DNA of 64,000 bases from VYFG01 sp965204165 (GCA_965204165.1 OZ241969.1:992001-1056000); one strand, 5' to 3'; shown: positions 43,645-53,160, numbered from the stretch's first letter. Notes: a model not told the origin generated them from the letters alone. A program made the numbers and translations.

Positions 43645-44658
43645 ATGACACGCCAGGCCATGAGACGGCGCTTCCTGCGTGCCCAGGGACTGGAAGACGC
43701 GGAAGTGGTGGCCCTCGATCCCGACGCATCGGCGCGGCGATACTTCCGGTTGTCCGGGCAGGGGCTCTTGCTGATGGACGCACCCCCGCCAGGCGAGCGA
43801 CCGGCCGCATTCATCGCCGTGACCGGATTCCTGGCACGACTCGGCGCCAGGGTTCCCCGCATCCATGCCGCGGACGCGCAGCAGGGTTTCGTGCTGCTGG
43901 AGGATCTCGGCGACGGCACGTTCACCAGGCTGCTCGCCGACGGCGCCCCGGAGGAAGAGCTCTACGGCCTTGCCATGGATGAGCTCATCCGCCTGCAGAC
44001 CTGTTGCGGTGCGGACATGGCCGGCATCGACCTGCCCCCCTACGACGAGTCCGCAGCCCTGAAGGAGGCGGCGCTGTTCACGGAATGGTACCTGCCGGCC
44101 AGACTGGGACATGCCCTGAAGGATACGGAGCACGGCGAATACCTGGACGTGTGGTCGGGACTGTTCCATGCATTGCCGCCCCTGGCGCTGGTGCTGGTGC
44201 ACCGGGATTTCCACGTCGACAACCTGCTGCTGGTCGGACAGCGGTGCGCCATGATCGACTACCAGGATGCGCTGCTGGGATCTCCGGTGTATGACGTGGT
44301 GTCGCTGGTGGAGGACGCGCGCAGGGATGTGGACCCCGCGATGCGCGCCCGCCTGGTCGAGCGCTGGCGCGATTGCCTGGATATTCCACCGGAGACATAC
44401 GGCCGGCATGCCGCTTTCTGGGGGGCCCAGCGGCACTGCAAGGTGGCGGGCATCTTCGTCCGCCTGTGGCTCCGGGACGGCAAGGGAATCTATCTGCAGC
44501 ACCTCGGCCGGGTGGTGGCGCTCCTCGGACATCTGCTGGCCACGGAGGAATTCCTTGCGCCGCTCAGGGACTGGATCGCGCCCCGGATGACGCCGGTGGC
44601 CCACCGCGATTTCGCCGAAAACGCGGAGGCGCTGCGCCGGCAGTGCGGTCCCCGGTAG
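43645..44658 (+). CDS. Aminoglycoside-phosphotransferase-fold sugar kinase (AmgK-like)
   Basis: Encodes 337 residues starting 7 nt after the glnD stop. The protein kinase-like fold shows the Brenner motif VLVHRDFHVDNLLL and the metal motif MIDYQDALLGSPVYDV. These features and the length fit AmgK, which phosphorylates the anomeric position of N-acetylmuramate and N-acetylglucosamine in cell-wall recycling. The usual partner murU (a nucleotidyltransferase gene) does not follow it here. Assignment to AmgK rests on motifs and is likely rather than certain. Confidence 0.75.
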   Translation: MTRQAMRRRFLRAQGLEDAEVVALDPDASARRYFRLSGQGLLLMDAPPPGERPAAFIAVTGFLARLGARVPRIHAADAQQGFVLLEDLGDGTFTRLLADGAPEEELYGLAMDELIRLQTCCGADMAGIDLPPYDESAALKEAALFTEWYLPARLGHALKDTEHGEYLDVWSGLFHALPPLALVLVHRDFHVDNLLLVGQRCAMIDYQDALLGSPVYDVVSLVEDARRDVDPAMRARLVERWRDCLDIPPETYGRHAAFWGAQRHCKVAGIFVRLWLRDGKGIYLQHLGRVVALLGHLLATEEFLAPLRDWIAPRMTPVAHRDFAENAEALRRQCGPR

Positions 44659-44958
44659 AACCTGCATGTGCCTGCGCCATGTCTAGGACACGTAATCCAT
44701 AACGGCCAGAATGCCGTAATGGAGCAGTATTCCCGCTCACCGGGATATGCAGCCAATAAAAGCCGCAGGCACCTCCCGGATGGCTCCGCCATGTTTCGGG
44801 ATACGGGTATAACTATCCTGGCCGGTGCGTAAATTATTCATTTGTCGGCGTATCGGCAACAGAACACGGAATCGGCCCGGACTATGCTCCGGACCCACAG
44901 GTTCCCATCGTCATGGCCCCCGGGCCGTCCCCCGTCATTACGCGCCAGAGCAAGCACG
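44659..44958. other. Intergenic stretch
   Basis: No gene seen. GGTATAACT near 44809 may be a -10 for the dioxygenase gene at 44959. A hairpin-like GGCACCTCCCGGATGG...GGGATAC lies around 44770-44805 but lacks a T run. Confidence 0.35.
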
Positions 44959-45831
44959 ATGAAACTGTCCGCTGACCAGGTTTCCCGGTACCGGGAACAG
45001 GGCTACCTGCTGCTTCAGAACGTGATCCCCGAGTCGACCCTCATCCGGCTTCGCCAGGCCATCGGCAGATACGTGGAAAAGTCCAGGTCGGCCACAAGCA
45101 GCAACCGTGAGTTTGACCTTGACGCGGGACACACGGCAAAGCGGCCGAGGCTGCGGCGGCTGAAGGACCCGCACCTGAGGGATTCCGTGTTCCGTGAACT
45201 CGCCGCAAGCGATGTCATCGTGGAGCCGGCGGCGCAACTGCTGAACGGCACCGTCCGTTTCGACCACTCCAAGCTCAATTTCAAGCACCCCGACGCCAGG
45301 GCGGAAATTCACTGGCACCAGGACTGGGCCTTCTATCCCCATACCAACGACGACATCCTTGCGGTGGGGGTCATGATCGAGGACTGCACCCCGGAAAGCG
45401 GCCCCATGCGGGTGATTCCGGGCAGTCATCTCGGTCCCCTCTACGATCACCATTTCCGCGGTCTGTTTGCCGGAGCCGTTGCGGACGACCAGCTTGCGGA
45501 CCTGATCCCCGGGGCAGTGGACCTGACCGGGCCGGCGGGGTCCATCAGCATCCACCACGTGCGCACCCTGCACGCATCGGCGAACTGCACGGCAGACACC
45601 ACCCGGCCCCTGCTGCTGTTGAGCTATGCGGCGGTGGACGCCTTCCCTGTTTTCGATGCGTACGACCTTGCCGAGTTCGACAACCGCATTCTCCGGGGCG
45701 AGCCGGTCCGGTCCGGCAGGATGGAGGCGATCCCCGTCCGCCTGCCCCTGCCAAGGCCGGCCGGCGCAGACTCCATCTACGACAACCAGGCCGTTGCCAG
45801 CGTGGACACCGACGAATTCCCGGGATGGTAA
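44959..45831 (+). CDS. Phytanoyl-CoA dioxygenase (PhyH) family protein
   Basis: Encodes 290 residues from ATG at 44959 (MKLSADQVSRYREQGYLLL), the canonical family start; the longer frame upstream lacks resemblance. The Fe(II) ligands are HWHQD (HxD) and the distal His in HHVRTLHAS, with Arg of the 2-oxoglutarate site near TTRPLLLL. Such enzymes hydroxylate diverse small molecules with O2 and 2-oxoglutarate. It heads a run of metabolic accessory genes (SDR, GST) on the same strand; the spacing of about 200 bp to the next gene argues against tight coupling. Confidence 0.85.
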   Translation: MKLSADQVSRYREQGYLLLQNVIPESTLIRLRQAIGRYVEKSRSATSSNREFDLDAGHTAKRPRLRRLKDPHLRDSVFRELAASDVIVEPAAQLLNGTVRFDHSKLNFKHPDARAEIHWHQDWAFYPHTNDDILAVGVMIEDCTPESGPMRVIPGSHLGPLYDHHFRGLFAGAVADDQLADLIPGAVDLTGPAGSISIHHVRTLHASANCTADTTRPLLLLSYAAVDAFPVFDAYDLAEFDNRILRGEPVRSGRMEAIPVRLPLPRPAGADSIYDNQAVASVDTDEFPGW

Positions 45832-46036
45832 TGGTATGGTCGGGGGATGAAGAAGATCCGAACATGACGCGCGCGGAAACACCGTTGATCGGGCAATGGG
45901 ATTCATCCGGGGCGCTTGCACAATCAAATGGCAAGTGCCCGATGCCGCGGATACCGGCGCTCCATGCACATTCGGGGATCGGACCGCAGCCTGCTCCGGA
46001 TTCCTGGCGCATCGAAGTTGCGCCGCATGATGATCC

Positions 46037-46810
46037 ATGAGTAATTCTCCTGCCTCCGCTGATGTAGGGGAACAACCGGTGTCACCCGCCGTTTGTGCAA
46101 TTGTGGGTGCCGGAGAAGGTCTCGGCCGGGCGCTGGCGGCAAAGTTCGCGTCCAAGGGATTCGACCTGGCGCTGATCTCGCGGTCCGAGGCGAACAGCAC
46201 TGCCGCGATGAAGGCGGCGAAGGACGGCAACAGCGCCTCCAATGTCCGGTTCTACTCCGCCGATGCCACAGAAGCGGAAACCATCGCCGCTGCGCTTTCC
46301 GCCGTGCGGCATGACATGAGTGAGATCGATATCCTCATCTACAACGCGAGAGGGGACTTCACGGCATGCGAGCCGTTGGAGATGTCTTTCGACGCGCTTG
46401 AGGATGTCTTCCGGGTTGAGGTGATCGGCGCGTTCGCGGCGGCCAAAGCGGTTCTGCCGGCCATGATCAAACGCTCCCGCGGCACCGTGTTTTTCTCAAG
46501 CGCTACGGCTGCCTATCGTGGATCTCGCACCCATCCGCTCTATGCCATCGGCAAGTTCGGGTTGCGGGCGCTGTCGCAAAGCCTGACCAAGGCGTACGCC
46601 AAGGACGGTGTACATATCGTCCACGTCAGGCTGGACTGCGATCTTGATGTTCCGGTCATGCGCGAACGCTACGGAGACAGGTACGACCCGGAAAAGCTGG
46701 CAAGTCCCGACGAAGTCGCGGAAAGCTACTGGCTGACCCACCTTCAGCCGAGGTCGGCATGGAGCAACGAAATCGAACTCAGGCCCTACACGGAAGTGTG
46801 GACCTGCTGA
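46037..46810 (+). CDS. Short-chain dehydrogenase/reductase (SDR)
   Basis: Encodes 257 residues. Rossmann motif AIVGAGEGLGRALA, structural NNAG position replaced by YNARG, Ser in FFSSATAAYRG, catalytic Tyr and Lys in YAIGK. A classical SDR oxidoreductase; the TGxxxGxG motif starts VGAGEG, a mild variant. The substrate is unknown. It is surrounded by a PhyH dioxygenase and a glutathione transferase. Confidence 0.82.
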   Translation: MSNSPASADVGEQPVSPAVCAIVGAGEGLGRALAAKFASKGFDLALISRSEANSTAAMKAAKDGNSASNVRFYSADATEAETIAAALSAVRHDMSEIDILIYNARGDFTACEPLEMSFDALEDVFRVEVIGAFAAAKAVLPAMIKRSRGTVFFSSATAAYRGSRTHPLYAIGKFGLRALSQSLTKAYAKDGVHIVHVRLDCDLDVPVMRERYGDRYDPEKLASPDEVAESYWLTHLQPRSAWSNEIELRPYTEVWTC

Positions 46811-47049
46811 GGGGAAAGTCGCGTTGAAAGCGCAGCAGATGTTCATCAGGCGAAAGACAGTCCCGGCATGCAACCGGCCGGGTTCTGATCGGACATGCCT
46901 CGGCCTGTTCCTGGCAGGCGCGAGATCCCGGCAACACGCTTATACTTGTATTGGCGGCCGGCGCACTTGAAGTAATCTCGCGCCAGGCCGACAGATCCAG
47001 AATCCTTCCCCGCCAAGGCGGCCCGGGGCCATATTTGGAGTACCCGACA

Positions 47050-47688
47050 ATGTACAAACTGTTCTACGCGCTAAGAAGCGCATCCATGGGCGTCCGGGTG
47101 ATGCTGGAGGAACTTGACGTTCCCTATGAACTGATCGAGTCGACGACCGACAGGAGCAAGCCGCGCCCGCCGGAGCAAATGGCCGTGAACCCCAACGGAT
47201 GGGTGCCGGTACTGCTCTGGGATGGCGGTGCGATGTACGAATGCGCCGCCATCACCGTGTTTCTGTGCGACCGGCACCCGGAAGCGGACCTGGCGCCCAC
47301 AGTCAGTGATCCCGCCCGGGCGCTCTACTTGCAGACACTGGTCTATTTCTCCAACTCCGTCCAGAACGCCTATCAGCTCACGTACTATCCGGACCGTTTC
47401 GCCGATACGCCCGCAGGCGAGCACGGCGCGCAGCAGCGCGGCAACCGGCGACTGCGGGAAACCTGGAAAGTCATAGACGACCAGATCGGCGGCAACGACT
47501 GGGTACTCGGAGACCGGTTCAGCGCCGCGGACATCTATCTGTTCATGCTGACTACCTGGCTGCGATCAGCCAAGGGGCATCCAGCCATTGAAGAGTTTCC
47601 CAACGTCAAGCGCATTGCCGATGCGGTTCTCAATCGGCCGAGCGTTCAGATGGTCTATGAACCCTGGATCGCGAATCCAAACTACTGA
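47050..47688 (+). CDS. Glutathione S-transferase
   Basis: Encodes 212 residues from ATG at 47050 (MYKLFYALRSASMGVRVMLE). The N-terminal thioredoxin fold shows PNGWVPVLLWDGG and the glutathione-binding YECAAITVFL (with E-C in place of the usual E-S). The helical C-terminal domain ends WVLGDRFSAADIYLFML. It conjugates glutathione to electrophiles or serves in a catabolic step; the exact role is not deducible. Confidence 0.88.
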   Translation: MYKLFYALRSASMGVRVMLEELDVPYELIESTTDRSKPRPPEQMAVNPNGWVPVLLWDGGAMYECAAITVFLCDRHPEADLAPTVSDPARALYLQTLVYFSNSVQNAYQLTYYPDRFADTPAGEHGAQQRGNRRLRETWKVIDDQIGGNDWVLGDRFSAADIYLFMLTTWLRSAKGHPAIEEFPNVKRIADAVLNRPSVQMVYEPWIANPNY

Positions 47689-47763
47689 AAGACCTGCGGC
47701 GAAGTTACCGGCATCCTATAGCCGGCCCGGTGTCACCCGAAGGGACATCTCCCAGCACCATCG

Positions 47764-48792
47764 TCAGTATCCGAATTCGCGGTCCACGCGATTGAGCAGC
47801 TCGGTTCCATCCACGAACCGCTGCAGGTTGCGGAAGAACAGGTCCAGGGTCAGCGGCACGTAGTTGTCACCGTCATCGGCCGATACATGCGGTGTGACGA
47901 TCAGGTTCGGCGTCGACCAGAGACGCGAGCCTTTCTCAATCGGCTCGGGCGTGAAGACATCCAGCACGGCGCCGGCCAGTTCCCCGGCTTCGAGCTTGTC
48001 GCATAGGGCGTCGTAATCCATCGCCGACTGCCGTCCGATATTGACGACGCCGCAGGTGGGCTTGAGCATGTCCAGCCGCCGCCGGTCTATCAGGCCGTTC
48101 GTTTCCGGCGTATCGGGCATCGCCAGATACAGGATATCGGCATCGGGCAGGACCGCGTCGATCTCGCCGGTCGGCACGACCCTGGCACAGCCTGCCACAT
48201 CGCCGCCGCGCCGGTTGACGCCAACCAGGTTCGGACCAAGAGGCGCCAGCTTGCGGATCACCGCGCCGCCGAGGCTTCCCGTGCCCACCACGACGACCGT
48301 CCTGCCGGCGATCGGCGTGCTGTAGAGCGAATCGTACACTTCGTTGCGCTGGTTGGTAACGATGGCGGGAACGTGGTTGTGCAGCATCAGTGCCGCCATG
48401 AGACCGTATTCCCCGGCCTTGTCGGAATGCACGCCCTTGTTGTTGGTCAGTTCCACATTCGCCGGCAGCCAGTCCAGCGGAAGCAGGTGCTCGACGCCCG
48501 CGCCGATACAGTGAATCCAGCGCAGGTGCGGCGCCCGCCCTGCAAGTCCCTCGGTTGGAAGATTCCAGGTCAGCAGGATGTCCGCCCTGGCGACGGACGA
48601 TTGGAAGTTGTCCTCGTCCCAGTCGAAGAACGGCTCGATCCTGTCCGCCAGGTCGGGGAAATCCGCAAGGGCCGCGCCAAACCGCTCCGCGTCAATCGTG
48701 AATACCTCTTCTCCCTCCGGCGTGTTCGGAAACGAGCCGGCCGCCCACCGGTTGTTCTTGACGTGGATGTAGTACTTGCCGGCATGTTCCAT
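47764..48792 (-). CDS. D-2-hydroxyacid dehydrogenase
   Basis: Encodes 342 residues. NAD-binding motif VVVVGTGSLGGAVIRKLAP, catalytic Arg in NIGRQSAMD, Glu in DVFTPEPIEKGSRLW and His in VTPHVSADD. The N-terminal domain is longer than in GhrA-like enzymes and resembles those acting on glyoxylate, hydroxypyruvate or related acids. It is transcribed together with the Rieske oxygenase gene 57 nt upstream, suggesting a common catabolic route. Confidence 0.85.
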   Translation of the reverse strand: MEHAGKYYIHVKNNRWAAGSFPNTPEGEEVFTIDAERFGAALADFPDLADRIEPFFDWDEDNFQSSVARADILLTWNLPTEGLAGRAPHLRWIHCIGAGVEHLLPLDWLPANVELTNNKGVHSDKAGEYGLMAALMLHNHVPAIVTNQRNEVYDSLYSTPIAGRTVVVVGTGSLGGAVIRKLAPLGPNLVGVNRRGGDVAGCARVVPTGEIDAVLPDADILYLAMPDTPETNGLIDRRRLDMLKPTCGVVNIGRQSAMDYDALCDKLEAGELAGAVLDVFTPEPIEKGSRLWSTPNLIVTPHVSADDGDNYVPLTLDLFFRNLQRFVDGTELLNRVDREFGY

Positions 48793-48849
48793 GTCAACGT
48801 TCCGGTGGTGGAAAGGAGGGTTCTTGCAAAGTGTGATCAGGAGCGGCGG

Positions 48850-50241
48850 TCATCCCGGACCTTCGCGCTCCATCCTCTCGAGTTCCGTAATGATGTGTGC
48901 GTCGCGCTCGGCCAGGGGCATGCCTTCGGCGGCGAACTGCATCTCCATCACCGCCCTGGTCACCGTCTTTAGGTATTTCCGGTCATTCTTATCCTTCGCC
49001 GGAAGGCGCAGGATCGTGTCCTGGCCATAGGTTCGAATGGCCCGGCCCTGCAGTTGCTGGGGCTGGGCCGGCTCTTCGCCGCCGGCGAGATTCCGGACGA
49101 GCTGGCGAATCTTTCGACGGTACAGCGACACGCCGCGATCCGTCGGCATCAGGTTCTCGCCATGGTGCGCGCTGATCGGCCCCATGCCTTCGACGGCTTC
49201 GGCGTCGGCGGGCCTGCGCTGTCGCTCTTCCCGGGTGCGGTCCACGACCTCGCCCTGTTCGATCAGTTCGCAGCCCTCCTTGCTGTTGTATTCATGCGGG
49301 TCGCCCCGCTCGCCGAAATTGGCCCAGGCCAGGCTCATGGACCGGCGGTCATCCACAGGCACAACCCAGCGCGTGAACGAACTGCGCCCGAAGTAATGCG
49401 CCCGGGTGCCGTCCGCGGTAAAGGCCGATCCCGCCTGCGTGAAGTTGGGCAGGACCAGTTCGTTGACACGTATCCAGGCGAAGTCGCCGACACGCCTCGT
49501 GTTGCTGCCGAGAAACTGCAGGCCGCGCTCGAAAACCTGCAGTTCCCCGATCTCCTTCATCGCCTCGGAAAACTGGGCGCCGCCATTCAGGCTGTGCAGG
49601 AACGTCGTATGGACCGGGTCCATGATCGCGTCCAGCACCTGGAGCCAGTTGCAAGCGTAGTCAGCCCGATACGGCCGCCTGGTGATGCCGGGCGTCTCGA
49701 ACGAATCGTACCAGGGAAAGTCCGGCATCCTGTCGGCCGGACCAAGATAGGCGAATACCAGGCCGGCGTACTCCACCACCGGATAGGCGCCGAGACGCAC
49801 CCGTGCGCGCACATCGGCAGCAGGGCCGCAGTCCGGTGACTCCCCCGGGGTTTCGAGGATTTCACCGTCCGGGGCGAACAGCCAGCCATGGTAGCAGCAC
49901 CGGATGCCGTTCTCTTCGCACCGCCCGAAAGCCAACGATGCCCGGCGGTGCGGGCAGTGCTTGTGAACCAGCCCGATCTCCCCGGCAGTCGTCCGAAACA
50001 GGACCAGGTCCTCGCCCAGCACCCGGATTTCCCTGGGCAGGTCCCCCACTTCCGATGTCAGGGCCACGGGGTGCCAGTATCGCCGCAGGAACTCGCCGCC
50101 CACCGTGCCGGACCCGGTCTCGGCCAGTTCGTGGTCATAGTCGGGCACCTGGGTGCGCTCGTAACCGGAATACCCGCTTCTTTTGACCGGCTGGCCCAGC
50201 ATCACGGCCATTCCGGCTTCCCCTACAGCGTCCGCGGCCAT
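48850..50241 (-). CDS. Rieske non-heme iron oxygenase, alpha subunit
   Basis: Encodes 463 residues. The Rieske [2Fe-2S] centre uses C96, H98, C115 and H118 (CPHRRASLAFGRCEENGIRC, then YHGW). The mononuclear iron site is NWLQVLDAIMDPVHTTFLH, a D-x2-H-x4-H pattern with the bridging Asp. It would hydroxylate or demethylate an aromatic or similar substrate and needs a reductase, none of which is encoded nearby. The first Met is taken as given; Met11 or Met14 is equally possible. Heads a two-gene operon with the 2-hydroxyacid dehydrogenase. Confidence 0.88.
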   Translation of the reverse strand: MAADAVGEAGMAVMLGQPVKRSGYSGYERTQVPDYDHELAETGSGTVGGEFLRRYWHPVALTSEVGDLPREIRVLGEDLVLFRTTAGEIGLVHKHCPHRRASLAFGRCEENGIRCCYHGWLFAPDGEILETPGESPDCGPAADVRARVRLGAYPVVEYAGLVFAYLGPADRMPDFPWYDSFETPGITRRPYRADYACNWLQVLDAIMDPVHTTFLHSLNGGAQFSEAMKEIGELQVFERGLQFLGSNTRRVGDFAWIRVNELVLPNFTQAGSAFTADGTRAHYFGRSSFTRWVVPVDDRRSMSLAWANFGERGDPHEYNSKEGCELIEQGEVVDRTREERQRRPADAEAVEGMGPISAHHGENLMPTDRGVSLYRRKIRQLVRNLAGGEEPAQPQQLQGRAIRTYGQDTILRLPAKDKNDRKYLKTVTRAVMEMQFAAEGMPLAERDAHIITELERMEREGPG

Positions 50242-50557
50242 CGGAACATCGGTCGGGCCGCGGTCTTCCCCTTATCCAGATTGATTCTCGCTGTTGACAT
50301 CGTATGGTCCGCTGTTTGGATCTCAGGAAATTCTTTGCCGGGCAAATATATGGCATTTTCCACGCCGATTCACGCTCCTCTGCCGCTGTAAATTCGCCCC
50401 GCACGCACGCTTCCGTAATCGGTAGACGTGCTTCCTGTCCGAATGCGGTCCCCGGGACACGGGCGTGGTCACGTGAAAACCTGTGCCGTCACCGGATCGT
50501 ATGTATCGCAACCGTCCCGGCAACCCGCAACAGCCTGCAATCCATCTCTCTTGGAAC
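50242..50557. other. Intergenic stretch
   Basis: Holds the upstream region of the Rieske gene on the minus strand and nothing recognisable on the plus strand before the HigB remnant. Confidence 0.35.
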
Positions 50558-50749
50558 ATGATAAGTGAGAGGATACATTTACAATTGATTTTGCACTTCC
50601 GCCATTATGGGCCCAAGCTTTTTTTCGGGAAGAAGGATCGGCGGAAGGTACGATCGGATCATTCGGCCAAGACCAGACACATACTCGCTCACCTCGAAGA
50701 TGTGTCCGAGCTCGGCAGTACGGACCTGGTTGAATTTCATTCGGAGTAA
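50558..50749 (+). pseudogene. HigB-type toxin, C-terminal half missing
   Basis: From ATG at 50558 the 63-residue frame includes LHFRHYGPKLFFGKKDRRKV, RSDHSAKTRHILAHLEDVSE and ends DLVEFHSE. This follows the first half of RelE/HigB toxins ('FRH.GLKRFF..G..RKI..DHA..LR.IL..L'). The second half, which carries the ribosome-dependent RNase residues, is absent, so the toxin is inactive. It stops 6 nt before the antitoxin gene, the normal higB-higA order. Confidence 0.6.
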
Positions 50750-50755
50750 AGTGTC

Positions 50756-51019
50756 ATGCCTATGAAAAATCCCCCGCATCCGGGACTCTCAGTGCGGCAT
50801 GATTGCCTGGTGCCATTGGGACTGAATGTCACGGAAGCGGCAAATCGCCTGGGCGTCAGTCGTAAGCAGTTTTCCGACATCGTGAACTGTCACGCGGGAA
50901 TTTCCCCTGAAATGGCAATCCGACTGGACAAGGCATTTGGGGGCGGTGCCGATACCTGGCTGCGCCTGCAGGCTGCCTACGACCTGGCGCAAGCGGTGAA
51001 GCATGTTGATGACATATAA
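50756..51019 (+). CDS. higA: HigA-family antitoxin / XRE helix-turn-helix protein
   Basis: Encodes 87 residues: PHPGLSVRHDCLVPLGLNVT, EAANRLGVSRKQFSDIVNCH (helix-turn-helix), AIRLDKAFGGGADTWLRLQA and AYDLAQA, the standard HigA profile. It is intact although its toxin is truncated, so it would now be a solitary DNA-binding protein. The first Met with PHPG is the usual start. Confidence 0.85.
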   Translation: MPMKNPPHPGLSVRHDCLVPLGLNVTEAANRLGVSRKQFSDIVNCHAGISPEMAIRLDKAFGGGADTWLRLQAAYDLAQAVKHVDDI

Positions 51020-51166
51020 GTCCAGCGTATAATGTCAGCGGCCTGATTCCGTTCTTTCGGCTTCAGGGGTGCTCCGCGTCCCACCCAAGGCCGCCCCGTT
51101 CCGATTTATCCCGCATATCCCGATATTGGAATCTCAATTACTTTTTCTCCCCACAAACAGCACATC

Positions 51167-51727
51167 ATGAGCAAGACAACGCATTTTCTGGACGCAGAAG
51201 AACTCGAAGCAGGGCTGCCGGACATTCTGGCATCCCCCAGGGATGAAGGGGTCGTCAGGATGATCGTTCGTCGACCGGATACGGACGGGCGGGAAGTGGT
51301 GGAAGCGGGGGAGCTGGACGTTGCCAACGGCCTCGTCGGCGACAACTGGCGTTCGCGGGGGAGCCGAATGACCGATGACGGTTCGGCGCATCCGGAGATG
51401 CAGCTCAATCTGATGAACTCCCGGGTGATCTCGCTGGTAGCCGGGTCCGAAGACCGATGGGCGCTCGCGGGGGACCAGTTCTTTGTTGACCTGGATCTGG
51501 CCAAGGAGAACCTTCCCGCCGGCACCCGACTTGCCATGGGCTCAGCGATCGTCGAGGTGACCGCGGTCCCGCACCTCGGCTGCAAGAAATTCTCCGCCCG
51601 ATACGGGGTGGAAGCGACGAAGTTCGTGAACTCACGGCGCGGGAAGAATCTCTGCCTTCGGGGCATCAATGCGAAGGTCGTGAAGTCCGGCCGCGTCCGT
51701 ACCGGGGACAGGATTCAAAGGGTGTAG
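51167..51727 (+). CDS. MOSC-domain protein
   Basis: Encodes 186 residues. The MOSC fold runs from LNLMNSRVISLVAG to GDRIQRV, with the conserved Cys in HLGCKKFSARYG and the block LCLRGINAKVV. MOSC proteins handle molybdenum cofactor or activated sulfur. The N-terminal ~80 residues (VRMIVRRPDTDGREV) are typical of the short stand-alone bacterial members. Monocistronic; substrate unknown. Confidence 0.8.
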   Translation: MSKTTHFLDAEELEAGLPDILASPRDEGVVRMIVRRPDTDGREVVEAGELDVANGLVGDNWRSRGSRMTDDGSAHPEMQLNLMNSRVISLVAGSEDRWALAGDQFFVDLDLAKENLPAGTRLAMGSAIVEVTAVPHLGCKKFSARYGVEATKFVNSRRGKNLCLRGINAKVVKSGRVRTGDRIQRV

Positions 51728-51903
51728 CCTGCTCCCGGCAAGCGGGCTGCTCCTTTACCGGGGAGGCGTCGGACCTGCTGGACCGCAGTGGATGGTTTCC
51801 GCCATGGCATGACATTGCCTGGCGAAATACCGGTTCGGGTGATATGGGCCAGGCACTGATGGATCTGCCGGGCGGTACCCCGGCGGGCGTACCGGACTTT
51901 TGA

Positions 51904-53160
51904 TCAGGGGTCGGCGGTTTTCGCCAGCGCATCACCGAGAATCCCGACGGCGCGGCGTATCTGGTCGTCCCCGATCGTGAGGGCCGGCGCGAAACGCAGC
52001 ACGTTGTCCCCCGCCATCAGGATCAGCAAACCCTCCTCGGTACACTGGCGGAGCACATCCCTCGCCCGGTTTTGCCAGGGTCCCTGCAGTTCGGCACCAA
52101 GGAGCAGGCCGGTGCCCCGGATGCACTCGAACGCGCCATGCCCGTCCTGCAGGCGGGCAAGTTCACCTCGCAGCAGGGCGCTTTTTTCCCGTACCGATTC
52201 CAGCAGGGCCGGGTCGGCCACGATATCAAGCAGCCGGCTGGCGACAGCGCAGGCCATGGGGTTGCCGCCGAAGGTGCTGCCATGGGTACCGACCTTCAAC
52301 GATTCGGCGATCGCGGCAGTGGTCATCATGGCGCCGATGGGGAATCCCCCGCCGAGCCCCTTTGCACTGGTCAGGATATCCGGGGTCACACCGAGCTGCT
52401 CGTACATGAACAGGGTACCGGAGCGGCCGACGCCGGTCTGGACCTCGTCCAGGATCAGGGAAGCCCCGTGCCGCGTACACAGGTCCCGGGCAGCCCGGAT
52501 GAACTCCGGGGTCGCCGGATTGACGCCGCCCTCTCCCTGGACCGGCTCGAGTATCACCGCGGCGGTGCGGTCGCTGACCGCCTCCCCGAGAGCCGCAACA
52601 TCGTTGAAAGGCAGATGGGTAATGTCGCCGGGCTTGGGGCCGAAGCCGTCACTGTACTTCTGCTGTCCGCCCACGCAGACCGTGAAGAAGGTCCGGCCGT
52701 GGAACGAGTTGTCGAAGGCGATGATCTCGGTCTTTTCCTCCCCGTGCTGCTCGATCGCGTGCCGCCGCGCCAGTTTCAGCGCCGCCTCGTTGACCTCCGC
52801 GCCGGAGTTGGCAAAGAACACGCGCTCCGCGAACGTGAGGTCTATCAGCCGCTGCGCCAATCCGATGGCCGGCCGGTTGGTGAGCAGGTTGCTCACATGC
52901 CAGAATTTTCCCGCCTGTTCCGCCAGGGCCTCCACCAGCGCCGGGTGGGCATGGCCGAGCGCGCTCACCGCGATGCCCGCCGCCAGGTCGAGATAGGATT
53001 TGCCGTCGGTATCCCAGAGCACCGAGCCCTCGCCCCGGTCCGGGATCAGGGTCATGGGCGCATAGTTCGGGACCATGACCTGGTCATAGACCTCCCGGTC
53101 GGTCGCGCCGGGGTGGTCCGGGCTCTTTTCGCCGAGCGCTTCGGTGGTCCGCAGTGCCAT
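51904..53160 (-). CDS. argD: Acetylornithine/succinylornithine-type aminotransferase
   Basis: Encodes 418 residues of the class III PLP aminotransferases. PLP Lys is in LTSAKGLGGGFPIGAM, with LILDEVQTGVGRSG carrying the cofactor Asp and FFANSGAEVNEAALKLAR the phosphate loop. Domain length and pattern fit ArgD (arginine synthesis); AstC-like catabolic activity cannot be excluded. The IS at 53207 lies 46 bp upstream of its start, so its promoter region is split from the ETF-QO gene region. Confidence 0.85.
   Translation of the reverse strand: MALRTTEALGEKSPDHPGATDREVYDQVMVPNYAPMTLIPDRGEGSVLWDTDGKSYLDLAAGIAVSALGHAHPALVEALAEQAGKFWHVSNLLTNRPAIGLAQRLIDLTFAERVFFANSGAEVNEAALKLARRHAIEQHGEEKTEIIAFDNSFHGRTFFTVCVGGQQKYSDGFGPKPGDITHLPFNDVAALGEAVSDRTAAVILEPVQGEGGVNPATPEFIRAARDLCTRHGASLILDEVQTGVGRSGTLFMYEQLGVTPDILTSAKGLGGGFPIGAMMTTAAIAESLKVGTHGSTFGGNPMACAVASRLLDIVADPALLESVREKSALLRGELARLQDGHGAFECIRGTGLLLGAELQGPWQNRARDVLRQCTEEGLLILMAGDNVLRFAPALTIGDDQIRRAVGILGDALAKTADP

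Noticed and set aside
41061..43925. 954-codon minus-strand open frame
   Set aside because: Shadow of glnD and its neighbour. Length alone reflects high GC; the plus strand carries a complete, motif-confirmed GlnD.
45825..46040. 71-codon frame between the dioxygenase and SDR genes
   Set aside because: No ribosome-binding site, no domain and ordinary shadow-like composition.
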